Shown here: positions 6,402-7,401 of the stretch, in pieces | Layout of the letters: each line of letters starts with the position of its first letter | Position numbering within the stretch: the first letter of the stretch is position 1 | NCBI GenBank assembly: GCA_013140395.1 | Contig: JABFSY010000285.1 | Coordinates: forward strand, 1 to 7,401 | Source: Cyclobacteriaceae bacterium | Lineage (GTDB): Bacteria; Bacteroidota; Bacteroidia; Cytophagales; Cyclobacteriaceae | Direction of reading: 5' to 3' | Length of the DNA stretch: 7,401 bases | Position numbers and translations under genes: made by a program | Notes under the pieces: generated by a model | Told to the model about the DNA's origin: nothing | What the model saw: the letters and a program-made list of their open reading frames with translations, nothing else | Databases searched by the model: none

Positions 6402-7094
6402 ATGAAAAAATATAAAAGCATTTTCTTCGATCTAGATCACACTCTTTGGGATTTTGAAACCAACTCACGTGAGGCATTACTCGAATTGCACACGGCCTAT
6501 CAACTAGAACGAAAAGGGATTGAAAAACACGCGTTTGTTGCGGCCTTTAAAAAAATCAATACCGGCTTGTGGCATCTCTACGACAACGGCAAAATAAAGC
6601 AGGAGGTGATTCGCCTGCAGCGGTTTCATCGCGTTTTCCAGGAATTTGATGTGGAGGCTTATGATTTAAGTCTTCAATTCTCGACTGACTACATCAATCA
6701 GTCTCCCAAGAAAGGAAATCTGCTGCCCCATGCAAAAGAAGTTTTAGATCACTTACACCCGGTCTACCCTATGCACATCATCACCAATGGATTTAGCGAA
6801 ATTCAAAGCACAAAAATGGCCTCCGCGGGTATCGAAAAATATTTTCAAAGTGTCGTCACTTCTGAAAAGGCAGGCCATAAAAAACCTTCCAAGGAAATCT
6901 TCGACTATGCGCTGACCACAAACAACTTGCTGGCAAGCGAAGTAGTGATGATTGGCGATAATTTGGCCACCGACATGGGCGGAGCCAAAAATGCTTTCAT
7001 CGATACGATTTATTTCAATCCTGAAAAAATTGCCCACGGAGAACAATTAACGCACGAAATCGAGAGCCTTATTGAACTGAAGCACATTCTATAA
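6402..7094 (+). CDS. yjjG: HAD-family pyrimidine 5'-nucleotidase, YjjG type
   Basis: This is a 230-residue cytosolic HAD-superfamily phosphatase, about the length of E. coli YjjG. YjjG dephosphorylates non-canonical pyrimidine nucleotides such as dUMP and halogenated analogues and so helps clean the nucleotide pool. Motif I is FFDLDHTLWDF, with nucleophile Asp10 and acid/base Asp12. The helical cap (about residues 16-95) contains NTGLWHLYDNGKI, which parallels the NKPLWVDYQNGAI region of YjjG. Motif II is IITNGF with Thr128. Motif III is Lys161 in HKKPSKEIFDYAL. Motif IV is IGDNLATD, with Asp186 and Asp191. All catalytic residues are intact. ITNGF together with KPSKEIFDYAL points to YjjG over other HAD phosphatases, but substrate assignment in this superfamily is risky. 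The ATG at 6402 sits directly before motif I. A heptad repeat array occupies its upstream region. Confidence 0.85.
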   Translation: MKKYKSIFFDLDHTLWDFETNSREALLELHTAYQLERKGIEKHAFVAAFKKINTGLWHLYDNGKIKQEVIRLQRFHRVFQEFDVEAYDLSLQFSTDYINQSPKKGNLLPHAKEVLDHLHPVYPMHIITNGFSEIQSTKMASAGIEKYFQSVVTSEKAGHKKPSKEIFDYALTTNNLLASEVVMIGDNLATDMGGAKNAFIDTIYFNPEKIAHGEQLTHEIESLIELKHIL

Positions 7095-7110
7095 TCGTTA
7101 GCTTATTTAG

Positions 7111-7118
7111 TAACTTTG
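7111..7118 (+). promoter_or_regulatory. Bacteroidota -7 promoter element of the pruA gene
   Basis: TAACTTTG matches TAnnTTTG exactly. A TTC at 7088-7090, with a 20-base spacer, is the best -33 candidate and is only a partial match to TTG. Transcription would start at about 7122-7125, giving a 5' untranslated region of about 36-39 bases before the ATG at 7161, nearly all of it heptad repeat. Confidence 0.55.
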
Positions 7119-7126
7119 TTTTTTGA

Positions 7127-7160
7127 TTTCAACTCTTAACATCTCAAATCTCAACTCAAT
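7127..7160. repeat. Degenerate repeat of about 7 bp, ATCTCAA type
   Basis: Units TTTCAAC, TCTTAAC, ATCTCAA, ATCTCAA and a shortened CTCAAT run up to the pruA ATG. The TCAA/TTAA cores start at 7129, 7136, 7144, 7151 and 7156, so the spacing is 7, 8, 7 and 5. It resembles the arrays at 532-601 and 6354-6396. If the promoter at 7111-7118 is right, the array is the 5' untranslated region of pruA. No Shine-Dalgarno-like sequence is present. Confidence 0.5.
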
Positions 7161-7401
7161 ATGTCTACTGGATTTTTTCACATCCCCGCACCAAAAAACG
7201 AACCCGTATTGTCATATGCACCCGGCAGCAAGGAACGAGCAGCCTTGAAAAAGGCGCTCGAAGAAGCACGCGCCCAAGTGATAGACGTGCCGATGTATAT
7301 TGGTGCTGAGGAAGTACGTACAGAAAACAAAAAGCCATTAACGCCTCCACACGACCACAAACATATACGCGGCCATTTCCACGAAGGCGACAAAAGTCAT
7401 G
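7161..7401 (+). CDS. pruA: 1-pyrroline-5-carboxylate dehydrogenase, 5' part only
   Basis: The first 80 codons are present and run off the window. The enzyme (L-glutamate gamma-semialdehyde dehydrogenase, aldehyde dehydrogenase superfamily) oxidises the semialdehyde in equilibrium with pyrroline-5-carboxylate to glutamate using NAD+, the second step of proline catabolism in the cytosol. The N-terminus fits the Bacteroidota/eukaryote-like single-function form: MSTGFFHIPAPKNEPV, then YAPGSKERAALKKAL, then IDVPMYIGAEEVRT and TPPHDHKHIRGHFH. YAPGS-x-ER and the His-rich TPPHDH-x-H-x2-GH-x-H stretch are the recognisable family parts. The catalytic Cys and the NAD-binding motif lie beyond the window. 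The ATG at 7161 is chosen because it begins the conserved N-terminus and follows a good promoter element. Confidence 0.88.
   Translation, partial: MSTGFFHIPAPKNEPVLSYAPGSKERAALKKALEEARAQVIDVPMYIGAEEVRTENKKPLTPPHDHKHIRGHFHEGDKSH

Noticed and set aside
6753..7046. Minus-strand ORF of 97 codons inside the HAD gene
   Set aside because: It lies wholly within a frame that has all HAD motifs; there is no independent support.
1..7401. Mobile element, CRISPR, toxin-antitoxin or defence system
   Set aside because: No transposase, integrase, spaced identical repeats, small toxin-antitoxin pair or defence-type nuclease/helicase is present in any frame.

Overview
The window looks like a piece of a Bacteroidota chromosome, probably Cytophagales-like. 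The evidence is the PafA-type phosphatase, the secreted WG-repeat and carboxypeptidase-regulatory-domain proteins, signal peptides ending in SQ/AQ, and two perfect matches to the Bacteroidota -7 promoter element TAnnTTTG. AT-rich intergenic DNA and weak Shine-Dalgarno signals agree. The assignment comes from recognised protein families, not from a database search.

Layout. Positions 1-528 (+) hold the C-terminal end of a sodium-dependent NSS-family transporter, cut by the window edge. It converges on a minus-strand block through a long AT-rich inverted repeat (540-597). Read in its own direction, the minus block is: a small exported carboxypeptidase-regulatory-like protein (5776-5159), a tRNA-Pro (5072-4998) with a strong intrinsic terminator (4988-4955), a large exported TPR/WG-repeat protein (4930-2354), and a PafA-like alkaline phosphatase (2239-602). 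Divergent from this block on the plus strand are a small ArsR-type winged-helix regulator (5948-6331), a YjjG-like HAD nucleotidase (6402-7094), and the first 80 codons of a 1-pyrroline-5-carboxylate dehydrogenase (7161 to the window end).

How the genes relate. Most are housekeeping or envelope genes with no obvious shared pathway. PafA would release phosphate in the periplasm, the transporter imports a small solute with Na+, YjjG removes non-canonical pyrimidine nucleotides, and PruA performs the last step of proline breakdown. The divergent pair (ArsR-type regulator and carboxypeptidase-regulatory-like protein) shares a 171-bp control region and is the likeliest regulatory unit.

Noteworthy points. 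The tRNA-Pro has anticodon AGG, where bacteria normally use UGG, GGG or CGG. Degenerate arrays with a period of about 7 bp occupy three separate intergenic spaces (532-601, 6354-6396, 7127-7160). The -7 element of the arsR-like gene lies so close to its ATG that the mRNA would be leaderless or nearly so. I see no mobile element, CRISPR array, rRNA or defence system, and no intergenic gap longer than 300 bases.
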